Assembly: GCF_003851545.1 (NCBI RefSeq)
Contig: NZ_BHVX01000004.1
Location: forward strand, 62,001-126,000
Source: Ralstonia sp. SET104
Lineage (GTDB): Bacteria; Pseudomonadota; Gammaproteobacteria; Burkholderiales; Burkholderiaceae
DNA length: 64,000 bases
Direction: 5' to 3'
Within the stretch, counting starts at the first letter, position 1. Every line of letters starts with the position of its first letter. A program made the position numbers and the translations under genes. This document shows positions 24,851 through 35,038 of the stretch, one piece after another. The notes under the pieces were generated by a model. The model made no database searches, was not told the DNA's origin, and saw nothing but the letters and a program-made list of their open reading frames with translations.

Positions 24851-26470
24851 CTACGCTTCCGGGTCGAGCTTCACTTCCCAGAGCGATTTGCCGTCGAGAT
24901 CATGCAGCGACACGTGCATCGTGCGGGTCGCCGGATCGATCTTGGCGCGGCCGTAGTACTGCTGTAGCGCAGCCGGCGATTGATTTTGCGGATTGTCTTT
25001 CGGGATGCTGATGTAACGCAGGTCCGGCCCGAAAGTCTGATCAACCTCATTCGGCCCGAACGTGCCCGCGTTGATCGGCCCGCCGACAAATTCCCAGAAC
25101 GGCTTGAACTCCGTGAACTTGGCGCGCGACGGATGGTAGTAAGTGGCCTGCGCGTAGTGCACATCGGCCGTCACCCACACCACGTTCTGAATGTTCTCCT
25201 GCTTGATGAAGCGCAGGATCTCGGCCAGCTCCAACTCGCGGCCGGACGGTGCGCCGTCATCGGCATTGGCCCATGCCTCATAGGTGCCCTTTGGCACATC
25301 CGGATTCAGATCGGGCACCACCAGCGAAATCGGCATGTCACTGGCGATCACCTTCCACGTCGCCTTCGATTGCTTGAGCGATTGCTTGAGCCACGCCGTC
25401 TGCGCCGGGCCGAGGAAAGCGGAATCGGCATCGAGCCTGGTCTGACGGTTCGGCGAATTGCGGCCTCGATAGCTGCGCTCATCCAGCATGAACACGTCGA
25501 GCAGCGGGCCGTACTGGAACGCGCGGTAGATCTGCTCGGGGTCGATCGGGTTGAAGCGGAACGGGTTGTATTCGAACATCGCCTGACGCCCACGTGCGGC
25601 CAGCACCGATGCACTGCGCTCCTGATAGCGCTTCTCTTCGGGGCCGATCTGTTGGCCGGGATACCAGTTGTTGCGGACCTCGTGGTCGTCCCATTGCACA
25701 AGGAACGGCACTTCAGCGGCAAAGGCGCGCTTGTTCTTGTCGAGCTGGTTGTACGCGAAGGCGCCGCGGTAGTCATCAAGCGTTTGCGCGACGTGCGACT
25801 TGGCCTCGGTGACGAGGTTGGTCCACATCGAGCCGTCGGGCAGCTTCACTTCGGCCTGGATCGGGCCATCTGCGTAGATCTGGTCGCCAGAGTGGATAAA
25901 GAAGTCGGGGGATTCGCGGCGCATTGCTTCATACAGGCGATAGCCACCGAAGCGTTCGTTGATGCCCCAGCCTTGGCCGGCTTCATCGCCAGAGAACACA
26001 AAGCAGATCGGGCGATTGGCGTGCACGGGCGCGGTATGGAAGCGGCCGATAACGGGCTCGCTGAACGCTTTCTCGTGCACTAGATCCTGAAAGCGGACGC
26101 GGTAGAACAGGTCGGCGCCGGCGGGCAGACCGGTCAGGTCAACACGCGCAGTCAAACCGCTGCTCTCAGCCGCCGTTGGGCCAACACGGCGCACGATTTT
26201 CTTGAAAGCGGCATCGGTCGAATACTCGACGATCATGCGTGCCGGGCGATCCGTGCGGCTCCAGACGATGGCGCTGTCGGCCGTCACATCGCCACTCATC
26301 ACGCCGCCCGGCAGTTGCGGGCGCAGACGTTCGGCGGTGACTGCTGCTGGCGCAACGCCCTGGGCTAGCACGTCGCCGATACGCGAGCCAAGCAGTGCAG
26401 TGCCGCTGGCGCAGACAAGACCCTTGATGAGCGTGCGGCGGGTCGGCTTGAAGATCGGGTGATCGGACAT
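24851..26470 (-). CDS. phoD: PhoD-family alkaline phosphatase/phosphodiesterase
   Basis: 539 residues. A twin-arginine signal (TRRTLIKGLVCASGTALLG) shows folded export by Tat. The mature protein has the PhoD-like N-terminal fibronectin-like domain (AIVWSRTDRPARMIVEYSTD) and a metallophosphatase core with FIHSGDQIYADGP, VQWDDHEVRNNWYPG and WVTADVHYAQATYY. These enzymes release phosphate from mono- and diesters in the periplasm or outside the cell and are usually phosphate-regulated; no Pho box was identified here. GGAG precedes the ATG. Confidence 0.92.
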   Translation of the reverse strand: MSDHPIFKPTRRTLIKGLVCASGTALLGSRIGDVLAQGVAPAAVTAERLRPQLPGGVMSGDVTADSAIVWSRTDRPARMIVEYSTDAAFKKIVRRVGPTAAESSGLTARVDLTGLPAGADLFYRVRFQDLVHEKAFSEPVIGRFHTAPVHANRPICFVFSGDEAGQGWGINERFGGYRLYEAMRRESPDFFIHSGDQIYADGPIQAEVKLPDGSMWTNLVTEAKSHVAQTLDDYRGAFAYNQLDKNKRAFAAEVPFLVQWDDHEVRNNWYPGQQIGPEEKRYQERSASVLAARGRQAMFEYNPFRFNPIDPEQIYRAFQYGPLLDVFMLDERSYRGRNSPNRQTRLDADSAFLGPAQTAWLKQSLKQSKATWKVIASDMPISLVVPDLNPDVPKGTYEAWANADDGAPSGRELELAEILRFIKQENIQNVVWVTADVHYAQATYYHPSRAKFTEFKPFWEFVGGPINAGTFGPNEVDQTFGPDLRYISIPKDNPQNQSPAALQQYYGRAKIDPATRTMHVSLHDLDGKSLWEVKLDPEA

Positions 26471-26536
26471 ATGGGGCTCCGGTGTCGGTGGGGAAGATCA
26501 CTAACCAGCCTAAGATGCCTCCATGACAGCGCTACG

Positions 26537-27034
26537 TCACCCGCCCTCTTCCGTCACGTCGATGGCGAGCGTCTCCTTGATCTCCTCCATCACGATGTAA
26601 CTCTTGGACTGCACAGCGCCCGGCAACTGCAGCAGGATGTCGCCGAGCAAGCGGCGGTATTCGCCCATCTCGCGGATGCGCGCCTTGATGAGGTAATCGA
26701 AATCGCCCGAGACCAGGTGGCACTCCAGCACCTCCGGGATGCGCAGCACTTCGCGCCGGAACTGCTCGAACATGTTGCCGGATTTGCTGCCCAGGCTGAT
26801 CTCCACAAACACCAGCAGCGAGGCGCCCAGCATGGCCGGGTTCAGCCTCGCGTAATACCCCAGGATGAAGCCCTCGCGCTCCAGCCGCTTGACGCGCTCG
26901 ATGCACGGCGTGATGGTCAGGCCGACAGCCTCGGACAACTCCTTCATGGAGAGTCGGCCGTCCTTCTGCAGCAGGTCGAGGATGCGTCGATCGAGCTTGT
27001 CGAGAGCCCGGACGGGCTTGCGTTGGGTTCGCAT
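26537..27034 (-). CDS. Lrp/AsnC-family transcriptional regulator
   Basis: 165 residues, the usual Lrp size. The N-terminal winged helix-turn-helix reads [20 protein letters not shown] followed by [20 protein letters not shown]; the C-terminal RAM ligand domain follows ([31 protein letters not shown]). It is divergent from dadA with 122 bases between and probably controls D-/L-alanine catabolism, as in other Lrp-dad pairs. The palindrome at 27059-27093 is a plausible binding site for it. Confidence 0.92.
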   Translation of the reverse strand: MRTQRKPVRALDKLDRRILDLLQKDGRLSMKELSEAVGLTITPCIERVKRLEREGFILGYYARLNPAMLGASLLVFVEISLGSKSGNMFEQFRREVLRIPEVLECHLVSGDFDYLIKARIREMGEYRRLLGDILLQLPGAVQSKSYIVMEEIKETLAIDVTEEGG

Positions 27035-27058
27035 GGTTAAAAACACCGCAAAATAAAA

Positions 27059-27093
27059 ATTGTTCCTGTTTTATGAAAATATACAGAAACAAT
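27059..27093. promoter_or_regulatory. palindromic operator between the Lrp regulator and dadA
   Basis: Half-sites ATTGTTCCTG and CAGAAACAAT match in inverted orientation at 9 of 10 positions, separated by a 15-base AT-rich spacer. The size and AT-rich centre fit Lrp-family operators. Binding is inferred from position and symmetry. Confidence 0.55.
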
Positions 27094-27156
27094 GACTGGA
27101 TAGGTACGAATACGATAGCGACATCTATCGCAAATGCATCTCCGGGGAGTATCACC

Positions 27157-28446
27157 ATGCGCGTGCTTGTTCTTGGCAGTGGCGTGATCGGCGTCACCAG
27201 CGCTTATTACCTGGCCCGCGCCGGCCATGAAGTCACCGTTGTCGACCGTGAAGCCGGTCCGGCGCTGGAAACGAGCTTTGCCAACGCTGGGCAAATCTCG
27301 CCGGGCTACGCATCGCCATGGGCCGCACCGGGCGTGCCGCTCAAAGCCATCAAGTGGATGTTCCAGCAGCACGCGCCACTGTCGATTCGCCCCGACGGCA
27401 CGCTCTTCCAGCTCAAATGGATGTGGCAGATGCTGCGCAACTGCGACGCCGCCAGCTACGCGCAAAACAAGGAGCGGATGGTCCGCCTGGCCGAATACAG
27501 CCGCGACTGCATCCGTGACCTGCGCGCCGACACCGGCATCGCCTATGAAGGCCGCCAGCAAGGCACGCTGCAAGTCTTCCGCACGCAACAGCAACTCGAC
27601 GGCGCCGCGAACGACATCGCCGTGCTCGAGCGCGCCGGCGTGCCCTACGAACTGCTTTCGCGCGAAGACCTCGTGCGCAGTGAACCAGGCCTGGCCTCGA
27701 CCCGCCACAAGCTGGCCGGTGGCTTGCGCCTGCCCAATGACGAAACGGGCGACTGCCAACTCTTCACCACGCGCCTGGCCGCGATGGCCGAGAAGCTTGG
27801 CGTGCGCTTCCGTTTCAACAGCACCGTCAACAGCCTGATCTTCAAGAACGATGCCGTGCGCGGCGCGCTGGTCGATGGCCAACCGATCGACGCCGATCTT
27901 GTGGTCGTGGCGCTGGGCAGCTTCAGCACGCCGTTCCTGAAGAATCTGGTGAGCGTGCCGGTGTATCCGCTCAAGGGTTTCTCGATCACCGTGCCGATGA
28001 CGGCTGCGGAAAAGAGCCCCGTCTCCACCATCCTGGACGAAACCTACAAGGTGGCCGTCACGCGCTTTGACGACCGCATCCGCGTTGGCGGCATGGCGCA
28101 GATCGTTGGCTACGACAAGCGCCTGGACCCAGGCAAGCGCAAGACGCTGGAGTTCGTTGTCAACGATCTGTTCCCGGGTGCGGGCGACGTGTCGCGCGCT
28201 TCGTTCTGGACCGGCCTGCGTCCGATGACGCCGGACGGCACACCCATCGTCGGCCAGACGCCCGTGCGCGGTCTGTGGCTCAACACCGGCCATGGCACGC
28301 TGGGTTGGACCATGGCGTGCGGCTCGGGCAAGCTGCTGTCCGATCTGGTGTCGGGCCGCTCGCCGGCCATCCGTGCGGATGATCTGTCGGTGCATCGCTA
28401 TCTGGGCGGGGCCCCGATGCCCGCAACCAAGCCTGCGTTGGCTTGA
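27157..28446 (+). CDS. dadA: D-amino acid dehydrogenase small subunit
   Basis: 429 residues, near the family norm of 432. DadA oxidatively deaminates D-amino acids, mainly D-alanine, passing electrons to the respiratory chain. The FAD dinucleotide-binding start [20 protein letters not shown] and the C-terminal [16 protein letters not shown] and [16 protein letters not shown] motifs are intact. GGGGAG precedes the ATG at 27157; the in-frame ATG at 27073 lies inside the operator and is not the start. No alanine racemase gene follows. Confidence 0.95.
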   Translation: MRVLVLGSGVIGVTSAYYLARAGHEVTVVDREAGPALETSFANAGQISPGYASPWAAPGVPLKAIKWMFQQHAPLSIRPDGTLFQLKWMWQMLRNCDAASYAQNKERMVRLAEYSRDCIRDLRADTGIAYEGRQQGTLQVFRTQQQLDGAANDIAVLERAGVPYELLSREDLVRSEPGLASTRHKLAGGLRLPNDETGDCQLFTTRLAAMAEKLGVRFRFNSTVNSLIFKNDAVRGALVDGQPIDADLVVVALGSFSTPFLKNLVSVPVYPLKGFSITVPMTAAEKSPVSTILDETYKVAVTRFDDRIRVGGMAQIVGYDKRLDPGKRKTLEFVVNDLFPGAGDVSRASFWTGLRPMTPDGTPIVGQTPVRGLWLNTGHGTLGWTMACGSGKLLSDLVSGRSPAIRADDLSVHRYLGGAPMPATKPALA

Positions 28447-28464
28447 CCGTTTGCCGCATCAACG

Positions 28465-28493
28465 AAAAAGGGAGGCCGAAGCCTCCCTTTTTT
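28465..28493. terminator. bidirectional terminator between dadA and the acyl-CoA dehydrogenase gene
   Basis: The stem AAAAGGGAGGC/GCCTCCCTTTT with a CGAA loop has T-runs on both strands. Confidence 0.88.
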
Positions 28494-28511
28494 CATGCCC
28501 GCCAATGCGGC

Positions 28512-30296
28512 TTAGAACTGCACTTCCGGCACTGCGCCGATGGTCTCACCGCCCGTCAAGACCGACTGCGCAATACCAGGCGCCTGCGTGAGCAGCACCT
28601 CGGCAAACACACGCGCCGTGGCGATCTTGGCGCCATAGAAGTTCGGGTCTTCGCTCTCGCGGTCGATGGCCACCAGCAGCGCACGCGCCATCTGCCAGCC
28701 CGACAGCACGATGCCGCACAAGCGCAGATACGGCACGCTGCCCGCGAACACGGCATTCGGCTGCGCCTTGGTCTGCGCCACCACGAAACGCACCACCGCC
28801 TCCATCGCCTCGCGGCCCGCAGCCAGACGCGCACGCATCGCCTCGCAATGCGCGCCACCCTTGGCGGCGAGCGCGGCTTCCACCTTGGCGATTTCCGCAC
28901 AGATGCCCAGTGCCACGGCACCGCCATCGCGCACCGTCTTGCGGCCGATCAGGTCGTTGGCCTGGATGGCCGTGGTGCCTTCGTAGATCGGCAGGATACG
29001 CGCGTCGCGGTAGTACTGCGCGGCGCCCGTCTCTTCGATGAAGCCCATGCCGCCGTGCACCTGCACGCCCAGGCTCGTCACGTCGATCGACATCTCGGTG
29101 CTCCAGCCCTTCACGACCGGCACCAGGAATTCGTACAGTGCTTCGTTTTGCTTGCGCGCAGCGTCATCCGCGGCGTGATGGCCGGCATCGCATGCAGCGG
29201 CGGCCACGTAGGCCAGCGCGCGGGCGCCTTCGGTCATGGCCCGCATGGTCAGCAGCATGCGCTTGACATCCGGGTGATGAATGATCGCAACGGCCTTGGC
29301 CGCCGAGCCATCCACCGGGCGGCTCTGCACACGGTCACGCGCATAGGCCACGGCCTTCTGATACGCGCGCTCCGACACACCGATGCCCTGCATGCCCACC
29401 GCATAGCGCGCGGCGTTCATCATGATGAACATGTACTCCAGGCCGCGGTTCTCTTCGCCGACCAGCGTGCCGATGGCGCCACCGTTGTCGCCGAATTGCA
29501 GCACGGCCGTCGGGCTCGCCTTGATGCCGAGCTTGTGCTCGATCGACACGCAATGGGCATCGTTGCGTGCGCCCAGCGAGCCGTCTTCATTGACAAGGAA
29601 CTTCGGCACCACGAACAGCGAGATCCCCTTCACGCCTTCCGGCGCACCCGGCGTACGCGCCAGCACGAGGTGGACGATGTTCTCGGCCATGTCGTGCTCG
29701 CCCCAGGTGATGAAGATTTTCGTGCCGAAGATCTTGAACGTGCCGTCACCCACCGGCTCGGCGCGCGTGCGCACAAGCGCGAGGTCGGAGCCGGCCTGCG
29801 GCTCGGTCAGGTTCATCGTGCCCGTCCATTGGCCAGAGATGAGCTTGGGCACGAACAGTTGCTTCTGCTCTTCCGTGCCGGCTGTGAGCAATGCTTCGAT
29901 GGCACCATCGGTGAGCAGCGGGCACAGCGCGAACGACAGGTTGGCCGAGTTCAGCATCTCGATGCATGCCGTGGCAATCAGCTTGGGCAGGCCCTGGCCG
30001 CCGTACTCGAGCGGGTGCTGCACACCCTGCCAGCCACCTTGGCCGAATTGCTGAAAGGCTTCCTTGAATCCGGCAGTGGCCGTGACAGCACCGTCCTTCC
30101 AACTGCTCGGGTTGCGGTCGCCCTCCACATTGAGCGGAGCAACGACTTCTCCGGTAAAGCGTGCGCTTTCTTCCAGCACGGCTTGCGCGGTGTCGGCGGT
30201 GGCATCCTCAAAGCCGGGCAGTTTGGCAACGCTGTCCAAGCCGGCCAGTTCGTTCATCACGAACAGCATGTCCTTGACGGGGGCTTGATAGGTCAT
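28512..30296 (-). CDS. acyl-CoA dehydrogenase (large, ~595-residue subgroup)
   Basis: 594 residues, the longer acyl-CoA dehydrogenase type related to DmdC/FadE5 with an extra C-terminal domain. Signatures are TGTMNLTEPQAGSDLALVRT (flavin/substrate region), GTKIFITWGEHDMAEN, and HGGMGFIEETGAAQYYRDAR with IYEGTTAIQANDL, which carries the catalytic-base region. It oxidises an acyl-CoA at the alpha-beta bond and donates electrons to ETF, whose genes lie just upstream. GGAGAGAGA precedes the ATG at 30296. The substrate is unknown. Confidence 0.92.
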   Translation of the reverse strand: MTYQAPVKDMLFVMNELAGLDSVAKLPGFEDATADTAQAVLEESARFTGEVVAPLNVEGDRNPSSWKDGAVTATAGFKEAFQQFGQGGWQGVQHPLEYGGQGLPKLIATACIEMLNSANLSFALCPLLTDGAIEALLTAGTEEQKQLFVPKLISGQWTGTMNLTEPQAGSDLALVRTRAEPVGDGTFKIFGTKIFITWGEHDMAENIVHLVLARTPGAPEGVKGISLFVVPKFLVNEDGSLGARNDAHCVSIEHKLGIKASPTAVLQFGDNGGAIGTLVGEENRGLEYMFIMMNAARYAVGMQGIGVSERAYQKAVAYARDRVQSRPVDGSAAKAVAIIHHPDVKRMLLTMRAMTEGARALAYVAAAACDAGHHAADDAARKQNEALYEFLVPVVKGWSTEMSIDVTSLGVQVHGGMGFIEETGAAQYYRDARILPIYEGTTAIQANDLIGRKTVRDGGAVALGICAEIAKVEAALAAKGGAHCEAMRARLAAGREAMEAVVRFVVAQTKAQPNAVFAGSVPYLRLCGIVLSGWQMARALLVAIDRESEDPNFYGAKIATARVFAEVLLTQAPGIAQSVLTGGETIGAVPEVQF

Positions 30297-30380
30297 GTCT
30301 CTCTCCAATCCTTCGTTAAGCGCGATCAGGACAGTCGCCACCGGGGTTCGGGGCGCGCTCTCCTGATGGCGCTCGCGCAT

Positions 30381-30415
30381 GAAAAAGCCGTTTCCAAACG
30401 GGTCGGAAACGGCTT
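30381..30415 (-). terminator. terminator after etfBA
   Basis: On the minus strand an 11-bp stem (AAGCCGTTTCC/GGAAACGGCTT) is followed by TTTTCAT. It separates etfBA from the acyl-CoA dehydrogenase gene, though read-through is possible. Confidence 0.8.
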
Positions 30416-30465
30416 CGCGTGGGACGTTACGATGCGCCCTGCATCAGGCGCACCGCGCGGTTCGA

Positions 30466-31401
30466 TCAGCCCAGCGCGCTTACCAGCTCCGGCACCACAG
30501 CGTTCAGATCGCCCACCAGGCCGTAGTCAGCCACTTGGAAGATCGGCGCTTCCGGATCCTTGTTGATCGCGACGATCACCTTGGAATCCTTCATGCCGGC
30601 CAGATGCTGGATCGCGCCCGAGATGCCGACGGCGATATACAGCTGCGGCGCGACGATCTTGCCGGTCTGGCCAACCTGGTAGTCGTTCGGCACGAAGCCG
30701 GCGTCCACGGCGGCGCGCGAGGCACCGAGTGCCGCGCCCAGCTTGTCAGCCAGCGGCGTCAGCACCTTGGTGTAGTTCTCGCCCGAGCCCACGCCACGGC
30801 CACCCGACACGATGATCTTGGCGGCGGTCAGTTCCGGACGGTCGCTCTTGGTTACTTCGCGCGAGACGAATTGCGAGATACCGGCATCAGCCACGGCGGT
30901 CAGGGCTTCGGTTGCGGCCGAGCCACCGGTGGCGGCAGCCGGGTCGAATGCCGTGCCGCGCACGGTGATCACTTTCACCTTGTCGGCCGATTGCACAGTG
31001 GCAATCGCGTTGCCGGCGTAGATCGGGCGCTCGAAGGTGTCAGGGCTGTCGACCTTGGTGATGTCGGACAGTTGGGCCACGTCCAGCTTGGCGGCCACGC
31101 GCGGCAGGATGTTCTTGCCGTAAGCAGTGGCGGGCGCCAGGATGTGGCTGTAGTTGGCGGCAACGGCCAGGGCCTGCTCGGCGACGTTTTCGGCCAGGCC
31201 ATCGGCAAACTGGGGCGCGTCGGCCACCAGCACCTTGGTCACGCCGGCGATCTGCGCGGCGGCCTGGGCGGCAGCGCCGCAACCTGCGCCAGCCACCAGC
31301 ACGTGGACGTCGCCGCCGCATTGAGCGGCTGCCGTCACGGTGTTCAGCGTCGCGGCCTTGATGGATTGGTTGTCGTGTTCAGCAATAACGAGTGCAGTCA
31401 T
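30466..31401 (-). CDS. etfA: electron transfer flavoprotein alpha subunit
   Basis: 311 residues. EtfA binds FAD and carries electrons from acyl-CoA dehydrogenases to ETF:ubiquinone oxidoreductase. The C-terminal FAD signature is clear: [20 protein letters not shown] then [20 protein letters not shown]. It is 17 bases after etfB, with GGGGAGAG before the ATG. Confidence 0.97.
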   Translation of the reverse strand: MTALVIAEHDNQSIKAATLNTVTAAAQCGGDVHVLVAGAGCGAAAQAAAQIAGVTKVLVADAPQFADGLAENVAEQALAVAANYSHILAPATAYGKNILPRVAAKLDVAQLSDITKVDSPDTFERPIYAGNAIATVQSADKVKVITVRGTAFDPAAATGGSAATEALTAVADAGISQFVSREVTKSDRPELTAAKIIVSGGRGVGSGENYTKVLTPLADKLGAALGASRAAVDAGFVPNDYQVGQTGKIVAPQLYIAVGISGAIQHLAGMKDSKVIVAINKDPEAPIFQVADYGLVGDLNAVVPELVSALG

Positions 31402-31418
31402 GTTTTCTCTCCCCGCGC

Positions 31419-32168
31419 TCAGATAACTTTGGCTTCTGTCTTCAGCTTGGACACCAGCGTGGCCACATCGGGCACCATCACGCCGGCGCTGCGCTTGGCG
31501 GGCTCAACCACCTTCAGCGTCTTCAGGCGCGGTGCAACGTCCACGCCCAGGTCTTCCGGCTTGACCGTATCAAGCTGCTTCTTCTTGGCCTTCATGATGT
31601 TCGGCAGCGTCACGTAGCGCGGCTCGTTCAGGCGCAGGTCGGTGGTGACCACGGCCGGCAGCTTGACCGACAGGGTTTCCAGACCGCCATCCACTTCACG
31701 CGTGACCGAAGCGCGGCCATCGGCAACCTGCACCTTCGAGGCAAAGGTCGCTTGCGGCAGACCAGCCAGCGCAGCCAGCATCTGGCCGGTCTGGTTGGCG
31801 TCGTCGTCAATCGCCTGCTTGCCCAGGATGATCAGTTGCGGCTGTTCCTTGTCGACCAGCGCCTTGAGCAGCTTGGCCACGGCCAGCGGCTGCAGGTCTT
31901 CGCTCGTTTCAACCAGGATGCCACGGTCGGCGCCGATGGCCATGGCGGTGCGCAGGGTCTCCTGGCACTGCGTCACACCGCACGATACGGCGATGACTTC
32001 GGTAGCCACGCCCGCTTCCTTCAGGCGGACCGCCTCTTCCACGGCGATCTCGTCGAACGGGTTCATGCTCATCTTGACGTTGGCCAGATCGACACCGCTG
32101 CCGTCGGCCTTCACGCGAGCCTTCACGTTGTAATCGATCACGCGCTTGACTGCGACCAGGACTTTCAT
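31419..32168 (-). CDS. etfB: electron transfer flavoprotein beta subunit
   Basis: 249 residues, the normal size. EtfB binds AMP and pairs with EtfA. It begins [20 protein letters not shown] and has the family segments [20 protein letters not shown] and [24 protein letters not shown] precedes the ATG at 32168. First gene of etfBA. Confidence 0.97.
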   Translation of the reverse strand: MKVLVAVKRVIDYNVKARVKADGSGVDLANVKMSMNPFDEIAVEEAVRLKEAGVATEVIAVSCGVTQCQETLRTAMAIGADRGILVETSEDLQPLAVAKLLKALVDKEQPQLIILGKQAIDDDANQTGQMLAALAGLPQATFASKVQVADGRASVTREVDGGLETLSVKLPAVVTTDLRLNEPRYVTLPNIMKAKKKQLDTVKPEDLGVDVAPRLKTLKVVEPAKRSAGVMVPDVATLVSKLKTEAKVI

Positions 32169-32214
32169 GCGCTCACTCCACTAATTGATAAGACGATTTT
32201 GCAAAACGCCGGCC

Positions 32215-32220
32215 ATTATA
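32215..32220 (-). promoter_or_regulatory. -10 box of the etfBA promoter
   Basis: A consensus TATAAT on the minus strand lies 47 bases before the etfB ATG. The best -35 candidate (TTTAAC, 32240-32245) is 19 bases away, so the promoter may be modest or activator-dependent. Confidence 0.5.
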
Positions 32221-32273
32221 AGGGGGGCCGGTCGGCCGCGTTAAATTTCCGAACGGTCGTGCTATTTTAACCG

Positions 32274-32311
32274 CGAAAAATTGCCGGACACCAGTCGAAC
32301 GTCCGGCAATT
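32274..32311 (-). terminator. terminator of metNIQ
   Basis: Read on the minus strand, TTGCCGGA/TCCGGCAA (8 bp) is followed by a T-run, 37 bases after the metQ stop. Confidence 0.8.
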
Positions 32312-32347
32312 CGTTGGGGAAAACCCTCTAACCGTGTGTAAAAGTGT

Positions 32348-33148
32348 TTACCACGCCACGATGACGGCATCTTTGTACTTCGTCTTGACGAACGACTTCA
32401 CGGCGTCCGAATGATATGCCTTCACGAGCTTGGCGACCCACGGCTGATCCTTGTCGGCAGCGCGCACGGCCAGCACGTTGGCATACGGGCCCTTCGGGCT
32501 TTCGATGGCGATGCCATCCTTGGTCGGGTCCAGGCCAGCTTTCTCGGCGTAGTTACCATTGACGGCCGCGGCGTCCAGGTCATCCAGCGAGCGCGGCAGT
32601 TGGGCCGCATCCAGCTCGATGAACTTCAGCTTCTTCGGGTTCTCGGCCACATCGCGTGGCGAAGCCTTGAAACCCGCGTTTGGCTTGAGCTTGATCACGC
32701 CCTGGGCCTGCAGCAGCAGAAGCGCACGGCCGCCGTTGGTCGGATCGTTCGGCAGGCCGAAGCGCGCGCCGTCCTTCAGTTCCTTCAGTGACTTGATCTT
32801 CTTCGAGTAGATGCCCATCGGGAACGTGATGGTCTGGCCGACGCTCACGAACTTGTAGCCGCGCGTGGCGATCTGGTCGTCCAGGTACGGCTGGTGCTGG
32901 TAGCTGTTGGCATCCAGGTCACCGGCGGCGAGCGCGGCGTTCGGCTGGATGTAGTCGTTGAACTCGACGATCTGGAGCTTCAGGCCGTCCTTCTCGGCGA
33001 CCTTCTTCACTTCTTCCATGATCTCGGCGTGCGGGCCGGCAGTCACGCCCACCTTGATCGGCTTGCCCTGCGCCAGCGCGCTCCCTGCGACCAGTGCCAG
33101 CGCGGCACCCAGGCTGGCCGACCATTGCAGCAGTTGACGACGATTCAT
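32348..33148 (-). CDS. metQ: methionine ABC transporter substrate-binding protein
   Basis: 266 residues of the NlpA/MetQ family. It begins with a signal peptide ending ALA about residue 26 (MNRRQLLQWSASLGAALALV) and continues KPIKVGVTAGPHAEIMEEVK, the family hallmark; the ligand site region FNDYIQPNAALAAGDLDANS is intact. There is no lipobox cysteine, unlike the E. coli lipoprotein, so it is probably soluble in the periplasm. Third gene of metNIQ. Confidence 0.94.
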   Translation of the reverse strand: MNRRQLLQWSASLGAALALVAGSALAQGKPIKVGVTAGPHAEIMEEVKKVAEKDGLKLQIVEFNDYIQPNAALAAGDLDANSYQHQPYLDDQIATRGYKFVSVGQTITFPMGIYSKKIKSLKELKDGARFGLPNDPTNGGRALLLLQAQGVIKLKPNAGFKASPRDVAENPKKLKFIELDAAQLPRSLDDLDAAAVNGNYAEKAGLDPTKDGIAIESPKGPYANVLAVRAADKDQPWVAKLVKAYHSDAVKSFVKTKYKDAVIVAW

Positions 33149-33180
33149 TGTGTTTCCCTCATGATGAGTCTGTGGGTTGC

Positions 33181-33834
33181 TTAACGATGGCTGAGACGGC
33201 GCACGAGCCAGTCGCCCGTGGACTGCACTGCCTGCACAAAGACGATCAGGATGACGACGACCGCCAGCATGATGTCCGATTCGTAGCGCTGGTAGCCGTA
33301 GCGGATACCCAGGTCGCCCAGGCCGCCGCCGCCGATGGTACCGGCCATGGCCGAGTAACCGACCAGGCTGACAAAGGTGATCGTCAACCCAGCGAGAATG
33401 CCGGGCATGGCTTCGGGCAGCAGCACCTTGTAGACGAGCTGGCTGGTAGTCGCGCCCATCGATTGGGCCGCTTCGATCAGGCCGCGGTCTACTTCGCGCA
33501 ATGCGGTTTCCACCAAACGTGCGACAAAAGGAATCGCCGCAATTGTCAGCGGCACGATAGCCGCAGCGGTCCCGATGGACGAGCCAGCCAGCAGGCGCGT
33601 GAATGGAATCACCGCCACCAGCAGAATGATGAACGGCACCGAACGCACGGCATTGACGACGAGGCCCGCCACGCGGTTGAACACCGGCGCCGACAGCACG
33701 CCGCCCGGCACAGTCAGATAGAGCAGCACGCCCAGCGGCACGCCAAAGAGCGCACCGATGCCGCCAGACACGCCCACCATGGCCAGCGTTTCCCAGAACG
33801 CCGGCAGGAACAGATCGGTCACGTCAGACCACAT
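33181..33834 (-). CDS. metI: methionine ABC transporter permease
   Basis: 217 residues with five hydrophobic helices, as usual for MetI. The coupling-helix EAA-type motif is at [20 protein letters not shown], and the family segment [20 protein letters not shown] is near the end. It overlaps metN by 11 bases, so translation is coupled. Imports D- or L-methionine with MetN and MetQ. Confidence 0.95.
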   Translation of the reverse strand: MWSDVTDLFLPAFWETLAMVGVSGGIGALFGVPLGVLLYLTVPGGVLSAPVFNRVAGLVVNAVRSVPFIILLVAVIPFTRLLAGSSIGTAAAIVPLTIAAIPFVARLVETALREVDRGLIEAAQSMGATTSQLVYKVLLPEAMPGILAGLTITFVSLVGYSAMAGTIGGGGLGDLGIRYGYQRYESDIMLAVVVILIVFVQAVQSTGDWLVRRLSHR

Positions 33835-34873
33835 GGTTGATCTCCTCGACCACCACGCCTTGCTCGCGCAGGAAGTTCATCGCGTTATTGATGTCGGCGG
33901 ATTCGCCCGAAGCCAGAATCGCCAGCGAGCCGAAGGCTTGGCCCTGGATCTCGTCAATATGGCCGTGCAGGATGTTGAAGTCGAGCCCGTAGTTGCGGAT
34001 CGCCTGAGCCAGCACGGGCTGATCGACGCCCGCGCCAGTAAAGGCGAGGCGGAACAGGTGGTCACGCCCGCCCTGCTCGCGTGCGACAAGACGGCTTTCC
34101 ACGCGCGCCAGCACAGAAGGCGGCAGTTCCTGCGAGATCACCTCGCCGATCAGCGCACGCGTCACGTCGTGCTGCGGCTTGAGGAATACGTCGATCACGC
34201 GGCCAAGCTCGACCACGCGGCCGGCGTCGAGCACCGCCACGCGGTCGCACACCTGCTTGATAACTTCCATCTGGTGCGTGATCAGCACGATGGTCAGACC
34301 GAGTTCACGATTGATCTTGCGCAGCAGGTCGAGAATCGAGCGCGTCGTCTCGGGGTCCAGCGCGGAGGTGGCTTCGTCCGAGAGCAACACATCCGGCTGG
34401 CTCGCCAATGCGCGGGCGATGCCGACACGTTGTTTCTGGCCGCCGGAAATCTGCGCCGGATAGCGATCCTTGTGCGCGGCCAGGCCAACGAGGTCTAGCA
34501 GCGGCAGCACGATTTCACGAATGCGTTCGCGCGGCGTGCCAGACAACTCAAGCGGCAACGCTACGTTGCCATACACCGTGCGCGACGACAGCAAGTTGAA
34601 ATGCTGGAAGATCATGCCGATCTTGCGGCGCGCCTGGCGCAGCCCATCAGCATTGAGCGCCGTCAGTTCCTGACCCGCCACGGTAACCGTGCCGGAGGTC
34701 GGCTTGTTCAGCAGGTTGATGACGCGCACCAGCGTGCTTTTGCCCGCGCCGCTACGGCCGATAATGCCGAAAATCTCGCCGTGGTTGATGGTGAGATCGA
34801 CATTGCGCAGCGCGTGGACGTCATGGCCGCCCGCTCCCCGAAAGTGCTGCGATATCCCCTTGAGTTCAATCAT
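33824..34873 (-). CDS. metN: methionine ABC transporter ATP-binding protein
   Basis: 349 residues: an ATPase domain with Walker [13 protein letters not shown], signature [15 protein letters not shown] and Walker [13 protein letters not shown], then a C-terminal NIL/C2 regulatory domain of about 100 residues. In E. coli this domain binds methionine and shuts off transport. The ATG at 34873 ([11 protein letters not shown]) is chosen over 34894. A terminator-like hairpin lies 15 bases upstream. First gene of the operon. Confidence 0.96.
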   Translation of the reverse strand: MIELKGISQHFRGAGGHDVHALRNVDLTINHGEIFGIIGRSGAGKSTLVRVINLLNKPTSGTVTVAGQELTALNADGLRQARRKIGMIFQHFNLLSSRTVYGNVALPLELSGTPRERIREIVLPLLDLVGLAAHKDRYPAQISGGQKQRVGIARALASQPDVLLSDEATSALDPETTRSILDLLRKINRELGLTIVLITHQMEVIKQVCDRVAVLDAGRVVELGRVIDVFLKPQHDVTRALIGEVISQELPPSVLARVESRLVAREQGGRDHLFRLAFTGAGVDQPVLAQAIRNYGLDFNILHGHIDEIQGQAFGSLAILASGESADINNAMNFLREQGVVVEEINHVV

Positions 34874-34880
34874 GCGTACA

Positions 34881-34926
34881 TACAAAAACGGCAACGCCCT
34901 GGTCCGAGGCCGTTGCCGTCTCTTTT
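34881..34926 (-). promoter_or_regulatory. candidate transcription attenuator in the metNIQ leader
   Basis: On the minus strand a 9-bp stem (ACGGCAACG/CGTTGCCGT, 14-base loop) is followed by TTTTTG just before the metN ATG. A second hairpin, GTAGGGC/GCCCTAC, lies upstream in the leader. No gene on either side needs a terminator here, so premature termination control of metNIQ is likely. No known riboswitch class was recognised. Confidence 0.55.
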
Positions 34927-35038
34927 TTGTTTGAGTAGGGCGCTAGTGTAAGGCAGGCCCTACATGCGAGGAACGATTCTTTAACGATGTCTTTATTACT
35001 TTTTCGAATGACATCGACGATTCGTCATCGTCAAGCGC

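Noticed and set aside
28443-30566. 707-residue plus-strand frame opposite the acyl-CoA dehydrogenase gene
   Set aside because: His/Arg-rich shadow frame; the dehydrogenase motifs are all on the minus strand.
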